Shown: positions 1-10,690 of the stretch, piece by piece
Layout: each line of letters starts with the position of its first letter
Position numbering within the stretch: position 1 is the stretch's first letter
Origin: Atherix ibis
Taxonomy: Eukaryota > Arthropoda > Insecta > Diptera > Athericidae
NCBI GenBank assembly: GCA_958298945.1
Contig: OY282608.1
Coordinates: forward strand, 60,364,951-60,428,950
Length of the DNA stretch: 64,000 nt
Direction: 5' to 3'
Notes under the pieces: generated by a model
The model's input: the letters and a program-made list of their open reading frames with translations, nothing else
Database searches by the model: none
What the model was told of the DNA's origin: nothing
Made by a program: the position numbers and the translations under genes

Positions 1-2029
1 TGGTTTGGTGGCTTGTAGGTTTGTTGGCTTGTTGGCTTGTTGGTTTGTTGGTTTGTTGGCATGTTGGTTTGTTGGTTTGTTGGTTTGTTGGTTTGTTAGT
101 TGGTTCGTTTGTTGGTTTGTTGATTTGTTCGTTTGTTGGTTTGTTGGCTTGTTGGTTTGTTGGTTTGTTGGTTTGTTTGTTTGTTGGTTTGTTCGTTTGT
201 TGGCTTGTTGGTTTGTTCGTTTGTTGGTTTGCTGGTTTGTTGGTTTGTTGGTTTGTTGGCTTGTTGGCTTGTTGACTTGTTGGTTTGTTGGTTTGGTGGT
301 TTGTTGGTTTGTTGGTTTGTTGGCTTGTTGGCTTGTTGTTTTGTTTGTTTGTTGGTTTGTTGGTTTGCTGGTTTGTTGGTTTGTTCGTTTGTTGGTTTGT
401 TGGTTTGTTGGTTTGTTGGTTTGTTGGTTTGTTGGTTCATTTGTTTGTTGGTTTGTTGGTTTGTTGGTTTGTTGGTTTGTTGGTTTGTTGGTTTGTTCGT
501 TTGTTGGCTTGTTGGTTTGTTGGTTTGTTGGTTTATTTGTTTATTGGTTTGTTGGTTTGTTGGTTTGTTCGTTTGTTGGTTTGGTGGTTTGTTCGTTTGT
601 TCGTTTGTTGGTTTGTTCGTTTATTGGTTTGTTTGTTTGTTTGTTTGTTGGCTTGTTGGTTTGTTGGCTTGTTGGCTTGTTGGTTTGTTGGTTTGTTGGT
701 TTGTTGGTTTGTTGGTTTGTTGGTTTGTTTGTTTGTTGTTTTGTTGGTTTGTTGGTTTGTTTGTTTGTTCGTTTGTTGGCTTGTTGGCTTGTTGTGTTGT
801 TGGTTTGTTTGTTTGTTGGTTTGTTCGTTTGTTGGCTTTATGGTTTGTTGGTTACTTGGTTTGTTGGTTTGTTGGTTTGTTGGTTTGTTGGTTTGTTGGG
901 TTGTTGGTTTGTTGGCTTATTGGCTTGTTGGTTTGTTTGTTTGTTGGTTTGTTGGTTTGTTGGTTTGTTGGTTTGTTTTTTTTTTGTTTTGTTGGTTTGT
1001 TGGTTTGTTGGTTTGTTGGTTCATTTGTTTGTTGGTTTGTTGGCTTGTTGGTTTGTTGGTTTGTTGGTTTGTTCGTTTGTTGGCTTGTTGGTTTGTTGGT
1101 TTGTTGGTTTATTTGTTTGTTGGTTTGTTGGTTTGTTGGTTTGTTCGTTTGTTGGTTTGGTGGTTTGTTCGTTTGTTCGTTTGTTGGTTTGTTCGTTTAT
1201 TGGTTTGTTTGTTTGTTGGTTTCTTGGTTTGTTGGTTTGTTGGCTTGTTGGTTTGTTGGTTTGTTGGTTTGTTGGTTTGTTGGTTTGTTGGTTTGTTGGT
1301 TTGTTGATTTGTTCGTTTGTTGGTTTGTTGGTTTGTTGGTTTCTTGGTTTGTTGGTTTGTTCGTTTGTTGGCTTGTTGGTTTGTTGGCTTGTTGGCTTGT
1401 TGCTTTGTTGGTTTGTTGGTTTGTTGGTTTGTTGGTTTGTTTGTTTGTTGGGTTGTTGGTTTGTTGGTTTGTTTGTTTGTTAGTTTGTTGGCTTGTTGGC
1501 TTGTTGTGTTGTTGGTTTGTTTGTTTGTTGGTTTGTTCGTTTGTTGGCTTGTTGGTTTGTTGGTTACTTGGTTTGTTGGTTTGTTGGTTTGTTGGTTTGT
1601 TGGTTTGTTCGTTTGTTGGTTTGGTGGTTTGTTCGTTTGTTCGTTTGTTGGTTTGTTCGTTTATTAGTTTGTTTGTTTGTTGGTTTCTTGGTTTGTTGGT
1701 TTGTTGGCTTGTTGGTTTGTTGGTTTGTTGGTTTGTTGGTTTGTTGGTTTGTTCGTTTGTTGGTTTGTTGGTATGTTGGTTTCTTGGTTTGGTGGTTTGT
1801 TCGTTTGTTGGCTTGTTGGTTTGTTGGCTTGTTGGCTAGTTGGTTTGTTGGTTTGTTGGTTTGTTGGTTTGTTGGTTTGTTTGTTTGTTGGTTTGTTCGT
1901 TTGTTGGCTTGTTGGTTTGTTCGTTTGTTGGTTTGCTGGTTTGTTGGTTTGTTGGTTTGTTGGATTATTGGTTTATTGGTTTGTTGGTTTGTTGGTTTGT
2001 TGGTTTGTTGGCTTGTTGGCTTGTTGACT
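1..2029 (+). repeat. HOR-C-like block at left edge
   Basis: This block resembles the start of the large HOR-C region at 14,834 onward. The AGTTGGTTCG marker (TTAG at 96) matches 14,929, and the TTCGTTTATT marker at 616 matches 15,489, so the offset grows from 14,833 to 14,873 (five extra units). Internal near-periodicity is shown by TTGTGTTGTTGG at 792 and 1504 (712 bp, 89 units) and by TTCGTTTATT at 616, 1192 and 1656. A T10 run lies at 976-985. The left boundary is outside the window. Confidence 0.8.
976..985 (+). repeat. T10 homopolymer
   Basis: A run of ten T interrupts the octamer pattern between GGTTTG and GTTTTG. Similar T8-T9 tracts follow GGC near 6947, 14,080, 28,770, 57,926, 59,236, 62,051 and 63,351, and T8 near 31,242. 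Confidence 0.85.
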
Positions 2030-4429
2030 AGTTGGTTTGTTGGTTTGTTGGTTTGTTGGTTTGTTGGTTTGTTGGCTTGTTGGCTTGTTGGTTTGTTTGT
2101 TTGTTGGTTTGTTGGTTTGTTGGTTTGTTGGTTTGTTCGTTTGTTGGTTTGTTGGTTTGTTGGTTGGTTGGTTTGTTGGTTCATTTGTTTGTTGGTTTGT
2201 TGGCTTGTTGGTTTGTTGGTTTGTTGATTTGTTCGTTTGTTGGCTTGTTGGTTTGTTGGTTTGTTGGCTTATTTGTTTGTTGGTTTGTTGGTTTGTTGGT
2301 TTGTTCGTTTGTTGGTTTGGTGGTTTGTTCGTTTGTTGGTTTGTTCGTTTATTGGTTTGTTTGTTTGTTGGTTTCTTGGTTTTTTGGTATGTTGGCTTGT
2401 TGGTTTGTTGGTTTGTTGGTTTGTTGGTTTGTTGGTTTGTTGGTTTGTTGGTTTGTTGGTTTGTTGGTTTGTTCGTTTGTTGGTTTGTTGGTTTGTTGGT
2501 TTCTTGGTTTGTTGGTTTGTTCGTTTGTTGGCTTGTTGGCTTGTTGGTTTGTTGGCTTGTTGGCTTGTTGGTTTGTTTGTTTGTTGGTTTGTTGGTTTGT
2601 TTGTTTGTTGGTTTGTTGGTTTGTTGGTTTGTTTGTTTGTTCGTTTGTTGGCTTGTTGGTTTGTTGTGTTGTTGGTTTGTTTGTTTGTTGGTTTGTTCGT
2701 TTGTTGGCTTGTTGGTTTGTTGGTTACTTGGTTTGTTGGTTTGTTGGTTTGTTGGTTTGTTGGTTTGTTGGTTTGTTGGTTTGTTCGTTTGTTCGTTTGT
2801 TGGTTTGTTGGTTTGTTGGTTTGTTCGTTTGTTGGTTTGTTCATTTGTTGGTTTGTTTGTTTGCTGGTTTGTTGGTTTGTTGGTTTGTAAGTTTGTTGGC
2901 TTGTTGGTTTGTTGGTTTGTTGGTTTGTTGGTTTGTTGGCTTGTTCGTTTGTTGGTTTGTTGGTTTGTTGATTTGCTGGTTTGTTGGCTTGTTGGTTTGT
3001 TGGTTTGTTGGTTTGTTGTTTAGTTGGTTTGTTGGTTTGTTGGTTTGTTGGTTTGTTCGTTTGTTGGTTTGTTCGTTTGTTGGTGTGTTCGTTTGTTGGT
3101 TTGTTGGTTTGTTGGCTTGTTGGTTTGCTGGTTTGTTCGTTTGTTGGTTTGTTGGCTTGTTGGTTTGTTGGTTTGTTGGTTTGTTGGTATATTGGTTTTT
3201 TGGCTTGTTGGTTTCTTGGCTTGTTGGTTTGTTGGTTTGTTGGTTTGTTGGTTTGTTCGTTTGTTGGTTTGTTCGTTTGTTGGCTTGTTGGTTTGTTGGT
3301 TTGTTGGTTTCTTGGTTTCTTGGTTTGTTTGTTTGTTGGTTTGTTGGTTTGTTGGTTTGTTGGTTTGTTGGTTTGGTGGCTTGTCGGTTTGTTGGTTTGT
3401 TGGCTTGTTGTTTTGTTTGTTTGTTGGCTTGTTCGTTTGTTGGTTTGTTGGTTTCTTGATTTGTTGGTGTGTTGGTTTGTTCGTTTGTTGGCTTGTTGGT
3501 TTGTTGGCTTGTTGGCTTCTTGGTTTGTTGGTTGGTTCGTTTATTGGTTTGTTCGTTCGTTGGTTTGTTGGTTTGTTGGTTTGTTGGTTACTTGGTTTGT
3601 TGGTTTGTTGGTTTGTTGGTTTGTTCGTTTGTTGATTTGTTGGTTTGTTGGTTTGCTGGTTTGTTGGCTTGTTGGCTAGTTGGTTTGTTGGTTGGTTGGT
3701 TTGTTGGTTTGTTGGCTTGTTGGTTTGTTCGTTTGTTGGGTTGTTGGTTTGTTGGTTTCTTGATTACTTGGTTTGTTGGTTTGTTGGTTTGTTGGTTTGT
3801 TGGTTTGTTGGTTTGTTGGTTTGTTAGTTTGTTGGCTTGCTTGTTTGTTGTTTTGTTGGTTACTTGGTTTGTTTGTTTGTTGGTTTGTTGGTTTGTTGGT
3901 TTGTTGGTTTGTTGGTTTGTTGGTTTGTTCGTTTGTTGCTTGTTGGGTTGTTGGCTTGTTGGCTTTGTTTTTTTTGGTTTGTTGGTTTTTTGGTTTGTTG
4001 GTTTGTTGGTTTGTTGGTTTGTTCGTTTGTTGGTTTGTTGGTTTGTTGGTTTCTTGGTTTTTTGGTTTGTTCGTTTGTTGGCTTGTTGGTTTGTTAGCTT
4101 GTTGGCTTGATGGTTTGTTTGTTAGTTGGTTTGTTGGTTTGGTGGTTTGTTGGTTTGTTTGTTTGTTCGTTTGTTGGCTTGTTGGCCTATTGGTTTGTTG
4201 GTTTGTTTGTTTGTTGGTTTTTTCGTTTGTTGGCTTGTTAGTTTGTTGCTTACTTGGTTTGTTGGTTTGTTGGTTTGTTGGTTTGTCTTTTTGTTCGTTT
4301 GTTCGTTTGTTGGTTTGTTGGTTTGTTGGTTTCTTGGTTTGTTGGTTTCTTGGTTTGTTCGTTTGTTGGTTTGTTTGTTTGTTGGTTTGTTCGTTTGTTC
4401 GTTTGTTGGTTTCTTGGTTCCTTAGTTAG
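2030..4429 (+). repeat. HOR-A copy 1
   Basis: This is the first copy of a ~2.95 kb higher-order unit. Paired markers with the next copy are: GACTAGTTGG (TAG at 2029 and 4994), GTTTAGTTGG (TAG at 3021 and 5970), the TTAC unit (TAC at 3765 and 6714), GCTTGATGG (C at 4106 and 7081) and CCTTAGTTAG (CC at 4420 and 7395). The offset therefore moves through 2965, 2949 and 2975. Near 3935 this copy lacks the segment containing TTGTATTGTTGG that copy 2 has, joining TTCGTTTGTTG directly to CTTGTTGGG, which breaks the 8-bp register. Confidence 0.85.
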
Positions 4430-7402
4430 TTGCCTTTTTGGTTTGTTAGTTTGTTGGTTTGTTGGTATGTTGGTTTGTTGGTTTGTTGGCTTGTTCGTTG
4501 TTGGTTTGTTGGTTTGTTGGTTTGTTGGTTTGTTGGTTTAATGGTTTGTTGGCTTGTTGGTTTGTTGGTTTATTGTTTTGTTGGTTTGTTGGTTTGTTGG
4601 TTTGTTGGTTTGTTGGTTTGTTCGTTTGTTGGTTTGTTCGTTTGTTGGTTTGTTCGTTTGTTGGTATGTTGGTTTGTTGGCTTGTTGGTTTGCTGGTTTG
4701 GTCGTTTGTCGGTTTGTTGGTTTGTTGGTTTGTTGGTTTGTTGGTTTGTTGGTTTGTTGGTTTGTTGGTTTGTTGGTTTGTTGGTTTGTTGGCTTGTTCG
4801 TTTGTTGGTGTGTTCGTTTGTTGGCTTGTTGGTTTGTTGGTTTGTTGGTTTGTTGATTTCTTGGTTTGTTTGTTTGTTGGTTTGTTGGTTTGTTCGTTTG
4901 TTGGTTTGCTGGTTTGTTGGTTTGTTGGTTTGTTGGTTTATTGGTTTGTTGGTTTGTTGGTTTGTTGGTTTGTTGGCTTGTTGGCTTGTTGACTAGTTGG
5001 TTTGTTGGTTTGTTGGTTTGTTGGTTTGTTGGTTTGTTGGCTTGTTGGCTTGTTGGTTTGTTTGTTTGTTGGTTTGTTGGTTTGTTGGTTTGTTGGTTTG
5101 TTCGTTTGTTGGTTTGTTGGTTTGTTGGTTGGTTGGTTTGTTGGTTCATTTGTTTGTTGGTTTGTTGGCTTGTTGGTTTGTTGGTTTGTTGGTTTGTTCG
5201 TTTGTTGGCTTGTTGGTTTGTTGGTTTGTTGGTTTTTTTGTTTGTTGGTTTGTTGGTTTGTTGGTTTGTTCGTTTGTTGGTTTGGTGGTTTGTTCGTTTG
5301 TTGGTTTGTTCGTTTATTGGTTTGTTTGTTTGTTGGTTTCTTGGTTTTTTGGTATGTTGGCTTGTTGGTTTGTTGGTTTGTTGGTTTGTTGGTTTGTTGG
5401 TTTTTTGGTTTGTTGGTTTGTTGGTTTGTTCGTTTGTTGGTTTGTTGGTTTGTTGGTTTCTTGGTTTGTTGGTTTGTTCGTTTGTTGGCTTGTTGGTTTG
5501 TTGGCTTGTTGGCTTGTTGGTTTGTTGGTTTGTTGGTTTGTTGGTTTGTTGGTTTGTTTGTTTGTTCGTTTGTTGGCTTGTTGGTTTGTTGTGTTGTTGG
5601 TTTGTTTGTTTGTTGGTTTGTTCGTTTGTTGGCTTGTTGGTTTGTTGTTTACTTGGTTTGTTGGTTTGTTGGTTTGTTGGTTTGTTGGTTTGTTGGTTTG
5701 TTGGTTTGTTCGTTTGTTCGTTTGTTGGTTTGTTGGTTTGTTGGTTTGTTCGTTTGTTGGTTTGTTCATTTGTTGGTTTGTTTGTTTGCTAGTTTGTTCG
5801 TTTGTTGGTTTGTTGGTTTGTTAGTTTGTTGGCTTGTTGGTTTGTTGGTTTGTTGGTTGGTTGGTTTGTTGGTTTGTTGGCTTGTTCGTTTGTTGGTTTG
5901 TTGGTTTGTTGGTTTGTTGGTTTGCTGGTTTGTTGGCTTATTGGTTTGTTGGTTTGTTGGTTTGTTGTTTAGTTGGTTTGTTGGTTTGTTGGTTTGTTCG
6001 TTTGTTGGTTTGTTCGTTTGTTGGTGTGTTCGTTTGTTGGTTTGTTGGTTTGTTGGCTTGTTGGTTTGCTGGTTTGTTCGTTTGGTGGTTTGTTGGTTTG
6101 TTGGTTTGTTGGTTTGTTGGTTTGTTGGTATGTTGGTTTTTTGGCTTGTTGGTTTCTTGGCTTGTTGGTTTGTTGGTTTGTTGGTTTGTTGGTTTGTTCG
6201 TTTGTTGGTTTGTTCGTTTGTTGGCTTGTTGGTTTGTTGGTTTGTTGGTTTCTTGGTTTCTTGGTTTGTTTGTTTGTTGGTTTGTTGGTTTGTTGGTTTG
6301 TTGGTTTGTTGGTTTGGTGGCTTGTCGGTTTGTTGGTTTGTTGGCTTGTTGTTTTGTTTGTTTGTTGGCTTGTTTGTTTGTTGGTTTGTTGGTTTCTTGG
6401 TTTGTTGGTGTGTTGGTTTGTTCGTTTGTTGGCTTGTTGGTTTGTTGGCATGTTGGCTTCTTGGTTTGTTGGTTGGTTCGTTTATTGGTTTGTTCGTTCG
6501 TTGGTTTGTTGGTTTGTTGGTTTGTTGGTTACTTGGTTTGTTGGTTTGTTGGTTTGTTGGTTTGTTGGTTTGTTCGTTTGTTGATTTGTTGGTTTGTTGG
6601 TTTGCTGGTTTGTTGGCTTGTTGGCTAGTTGGTTTGTTGGTTGGTTGGTTTGTTGGTTTGTTGGCTTGTTGGTTTGTTCGTTTGTTGGGTTGTTGGTTTG
6701 TTGGTTTCTTGGTTACTTGGTTTGTTGGTTTGTTGGTTTGTGGGTTTGTTAGTTTGTTGGTTTGTTAGTTTGTTGGCTTGCTTGTTTGTTGTTTTGTTGG
6801 TTACTTGGTTTGTTTGTTTGTTGGTTTGTTGGTTTGTTGGTTTGTTGGTTTGTTGGTTTGTTCGTTTGTTGGCTTATTGGTTTGTTTGTATTGTTGGTTT
6901 ATTTGTTTGTTCGTTTGTTGGCTTGTTGGGTTGTTGGCTTGTTGGCTTTTTTTTTGTTGGTTTGTTGGTTTGTTGGTTTGTTGGTTTGTTGGTTTGTTCA
7001 TTTGTTGGTTTGTTGGTTTGTTGGTTTCTTGGTTTGTTGGTTTGTTCGTTTGTTGGCTTGTTGGTTTGTTAGCTTGTTGGCTTGATGGTTTGGTTGTTAG
7101 TTGGTTTGTTGGTTTGGTGGTTTGTTGGTTTGTTTGTTTGTTCGTTTGTTGGCTTGTTGGCTTATTGGTTTGTTGGTTTGTTTGTTTGTTGGTTTTTTCG
7201 TTTGTTGGCTTGTTAGTTTGTTGCTTACTTGGTTTGTTGGTTTGTTGGTTTGTTGGTTTGTTTTTTTGTTCGTTTGTTCGTTTGTTGGTTTGTTGGTTTG
7301 TTGGTTTCTTGGTTTGTTGGTTTGTTGGTTTGTTCGTTTGTTGGTTTGTTTGTTTTATGGTTTGTTCGTTTGTTCGTTTGTTGGTTTCTTGGTTCCTTAG
7401 TT
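4430..7402 (+). repeat. HOR-A copy 2, with tail segment
   Basis: This is the most complete HOR-A copy. It opens with a tail segment (about 4430-4860) marked by TTCGTTGTTGG at 4494 and TTAATGG at 4538, exactly 44 bp apart. The same 44-bp spacing recurs at 29,037/29,081, 59,767/59,811 and 63,891/63,935. It continues through GGTCGTTTGTC (GTCG at 4701), TTGTGTTGTTGG at 5589, GTTTAGTTGG (TAG at 5970), TTGTATTGTTGG (GTA at 6888), a T9 tract near 6947 and CCTTAGTTAG ending near 7402. Part of this copy reappears almost unchanged at 39.66-41.55 kb. Confidence 0.85.
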
Positions 7403-10400
7403 AGTTGGCTTTTTGGTTTGTTGGTTTGTTGGTTTGTTGGTTTGTTGGTTTGTTGGTTTGTTGGTTTGTTGGTTTGTTGGTTTGTTGGTTTGTTGGTTTG
7501 TTGGTTTGTTCGTTTGTTTGTTTGTTGGTTTGTTGGTTTCTTGGTTTGTTGGTTTGTTCGTTTATTGGCTTGTTGGCTTGTTGGCTTGTTGGCTTGTTGG
7601 CTTGTTGGCTTGTTGGTTTGTTGGCTTGTTGGTTTGTTGGTTTGTTGGCTTGTTGGTTTGTTGGTTTGTTGGTTTGTTTGTTTGTTCGTTTGTTGGCTTG
7701 TTGGCTTGTTAGTTTGTTGGTTTGTTTGTTTGTTGGTTTGTTCGTTTGTTGGCTTGTTGGTTTGTTGGTTACTTGGTTTGTTGGTTTGTTGGTTTGTTGG
7801 TTTGTTCGTTTGTTGGTTTGTTCGTTTGTTGGTTTGTTCGTTTGTTGGTTTGTTTGTTAGCTGGTTTGTTCGTTTGTTGGTTTGTTGTTTTGTTAGTTTG
7901 TTGGCTTGTTGGTTTGTTGGTTTGTTGGTTTGTTGGTTTGTTGGTTTGTTGGTTTGTTGGCTTGTTCGTTTGTTGATTCGTTGGTTTGTTGGTTTGTTGG
8001 TTTGCTGGTTTGTTGGCTTGTTGGTTTGTTGGTTTGTTGGTTTGTTGTTTTATTGGTTTGTTGGTTTGTTGGTTTATTCGTTTGTTGGTTTGTTCGTTTG
8101 TTGGTTTGTTGGTTTGTTGGTTTGTTGGTTTGTTGGCTTGTTGGTTTGCTGGTTTGTTCGTTTGTTGGTTTGTTGGTTTGTTGGTTTGTTGGTTTGTTGG
8201 TTTGTTGGTTTGTTGGTTTGTTGGTATGTTGGTTTTTCGGCTTGTTGGTTTCTTGGCTTGTTGGTTTGTTGGTTTGTTGGTTTGTTGGTTTGTTGGTTTG
8301 TTCGTTTGTTGGTTTGTTCGTTTGTTGGCTTGTTGGTTTGTTGGTTTGTTGGTTTCTTGGTTTCTTGGTTTGTTGGTTTGTTGGTTTGTTGGTTTGTTGG
8401 TTTGTTGGTTTGTTGGTTTGTTGGTGTGGTGGCTTGTTGGTTTGTTGGTTTGTTGGCTTGTTGGTTTGTTAGTTTGTTGCCTTGTTCGTTTGTTGGTTTG
8501 TTGGTTTCTTGGTTTGTTGGTGTGTTGGTTTGTTGTTTGGTTCGTTTGTTGGTTTGTTCATTCGTTGGTTTGTTTGTTTGTTGGTTTGTTGGTTTGTTCG
8601 TTTGTTCGTTTGTTCGTTTGTTGGTTTGTTGGTTTGTTGTTTTGTTGTTTACTTGGTTTGTTTGTTTGTTGGTTTGTTGGTTTGTTGGTTTGTTGGTTTG
8701 TTGGTTTGTTGGTTTGTTGGTTTGTTGGTTTGTTGGTTTGTTCGTTTGTTTGCTTGTTGGTTTGTTCGTTTGTTTTCTTGTTGGTTTGTTGGTTTGTTGG
8801 TTTATTTGTTTGTTGGTTTGTTGGTTTGTTCGTTTGTTGGTTTGTTGGTTTGTTCGTTTGTTCGTTTGTTGGTTTGTTCGTTTATTGGTTTGTTTGTTTG
8901 TTGGTTTCTTGGTTTGTTGGTTTGTTGGCTTGTTGGTTTGTTGGTTTGTTGGTTTTTTGGTTTGTTGGTTTGTTGGTTTGTTGGTTTGTTGGTTTGTTGG
9001 TTTGTTGGTTGGTTGGTTTGTTGGTTTGTTGGTTTGTTGGCTTGTTGGTTTATTCATTTGTTGGTTTGTTGGTTTGTTGGTTTGTTGGTTACTTGGTTCG
9101 TTGGTTTGTTGGTTTCTTGGTTTCTTGGTTTCTTGGTTTCTTGGTTTGTTGGCTTATTGGTTTGTTGTTTTGCTGGTTACTTGGTTTGTTTGTTGTTTGG
9201 TTTGTTGGTTTGTTGGTTTCTTCGTTTGTTGGCTTGTGGGTTTGTTGGATTGTTGGCTTGTTGGTTTGTTGGTTTGTTGATTTGTTGGTTCCTTGGTTTG
9301 TTGGTTTGTTGGTTTGTTAGTTTGTTGGTTTGTTCGTTTGTTGGTTTGTTGGTTTGTTGGTTTCTTGGTTTGTTGGTTTGTTCGTTTGTTGGCTTGTTGG
9401 TTTGTTGGCATGTTGGATTGTTTGTTTGTTGGTTTGTTGGTTTGTTGGTTTGTTGGTTTGTTGGTTTGTTTGTTTGTTCGTTTGTTGGCTTGTTGGCTTG
9501 TTGTGTTGTTGGTTTGTTTGTTTGTTGGTTTGTTCGTTTGTTGGTTTGTTGGTTACTTGGTTTGTTGGTTTGTTGGTTTGTTGGTTTGTTGGTTTGTTCG
9601 TTTGTTCGTTTGTTGGTTTGTTGGTTTGTTGGTTTGTTGGTTTGTTGGTTTGTTCGTTTATTGGGGTGTTCGTTTGTTGGTTTGTTTGTTTGCTGGTTTG
9701 TTCGTTTGTTGGTTTGTTGGTTTGTTAGTTTGTTGGCTAGTTGGTTTGTTGGTTTATTGGTTTGTTGGGTTGTTGGTTTGTTGGCTTGTTCGTTTGTTGG
9801 TTTGTTGGTTTGTTGGTTTGTTGGTTTGCTTGTTTGTTTGCTTGTTGGTTTGTTGGTTTGTTGGTTTGTTGTTTTTATGGTTTGTTGGTTTGTTGGTTTG
9901 TTCGTTCGTTGGTTTGTTTGTTTGTTGGTGTGTTCGTTTGTTGTTTTGTTGGTTTGTTGGCTTGTTGGTTTGCTGGTTTGTTCGTTTGTTGGTTTGTTGG
10001 TTTGTTCGTTTGTTGGTTTGTTGGTTTGTTGGCTTGTTGGTTTGTTGGTATGTTGGTTTCTTGGCTTGTTCGTTTGTTGGTTTGTTGGTTTCTTGGTTTG
10101 TTGGTGTGTTGGTTTGTTCGTTTGTTGGTTTGTTGGTTTGTTGGCTTGTTGGCTTGTTGGTTTGTTGGTTGGTTCGTTTGTTGGTTTGTTCGTTCGTTGG
10201 TTTGTTGGTTTGTTGGTTTGTTGGTTACTTGGTTGGTTGGTTTGTTGGTTTGTTGGTTTGTTGGTTTGTTCGTTTGTTGATTTGTTGGTTTGTTGGTTTG
10301 CTGGTTTGTTGGCTTTTTGGCTTGTTGGTTTGTTGGTTTGGTGGCTTGTAGGTTTGTTGGTTTGTTGGCTTGTTGGTTTGTTGGTTTGTTGGTTTTTTGG

Positions 10401-10690
10401 TTTGTTGGTTTGTTGGTTTGTTGGTTTGTTGGTTTGTTGGTTTGTTGGTTTGTTGGTTTGTTGGTTTGTTGGTTTGTTGGATTGTTGGCTTGTTGGTTTA
10501 TTCGTTTGTTGGATTGTTGGTTTGTTGGTTTGTTGGTTTGTTGGTTACTTGGTTCGTTGGTTTGTTGGTTTCTTGGTTTCTTGGTTTGTTGGTTTGTTGG
10601 CTTATTGGTTTGTTGGTTTGCTGGTTACTTGGTTTGTTTGTTGGTTGGTTTGTTGGTTTGTTGGTTTGTTCGTTTGTTGGCTTGTTGGTT
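7403..10690 (+). repeat. HOR-B copy 1
   Basis: This is the first copy of a ~3.3-3.45 kb higher-order unit. Markers shared with copy 2 are: CGTTTATTGG followed by six GGCTTGTT units (7559 and 10,831), GGTATGTTGG (8223 and 11,511), GGTGTGGTGG (8423 and 11,887), GCTGGTTACTTGG (TAC at 9178 and 12,638), TTGGGGTG (GGGG at 9663 and 13,107) and TTTTTATGG (ATGG at 9877 and 13,321). The offset changes from 3272 to 3288, 3464, 3460 and 3444; the largest step is a local 184-bp duplication in copy 2. The boundary with copy 2 is uncertain by a few hundred bases. Confidence 0.8.

Noticed and set aside
1..2029. Multi-pass membrane protein suggested by the hydrophobic Leu/Val/Cys/Trp/Phe content
   Set aside because: Hydrophobicity follows from T/G-rich codons (TTG, GTT, TGT, TTT, TGG) and appears equally in all three frames.
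5640..5660. Regulatory motifs such as TTGT-spaced boxes resembling promoters
   Set aside because: Any short T/G motif occurs thousands of times by construction; none stands out in position or context.
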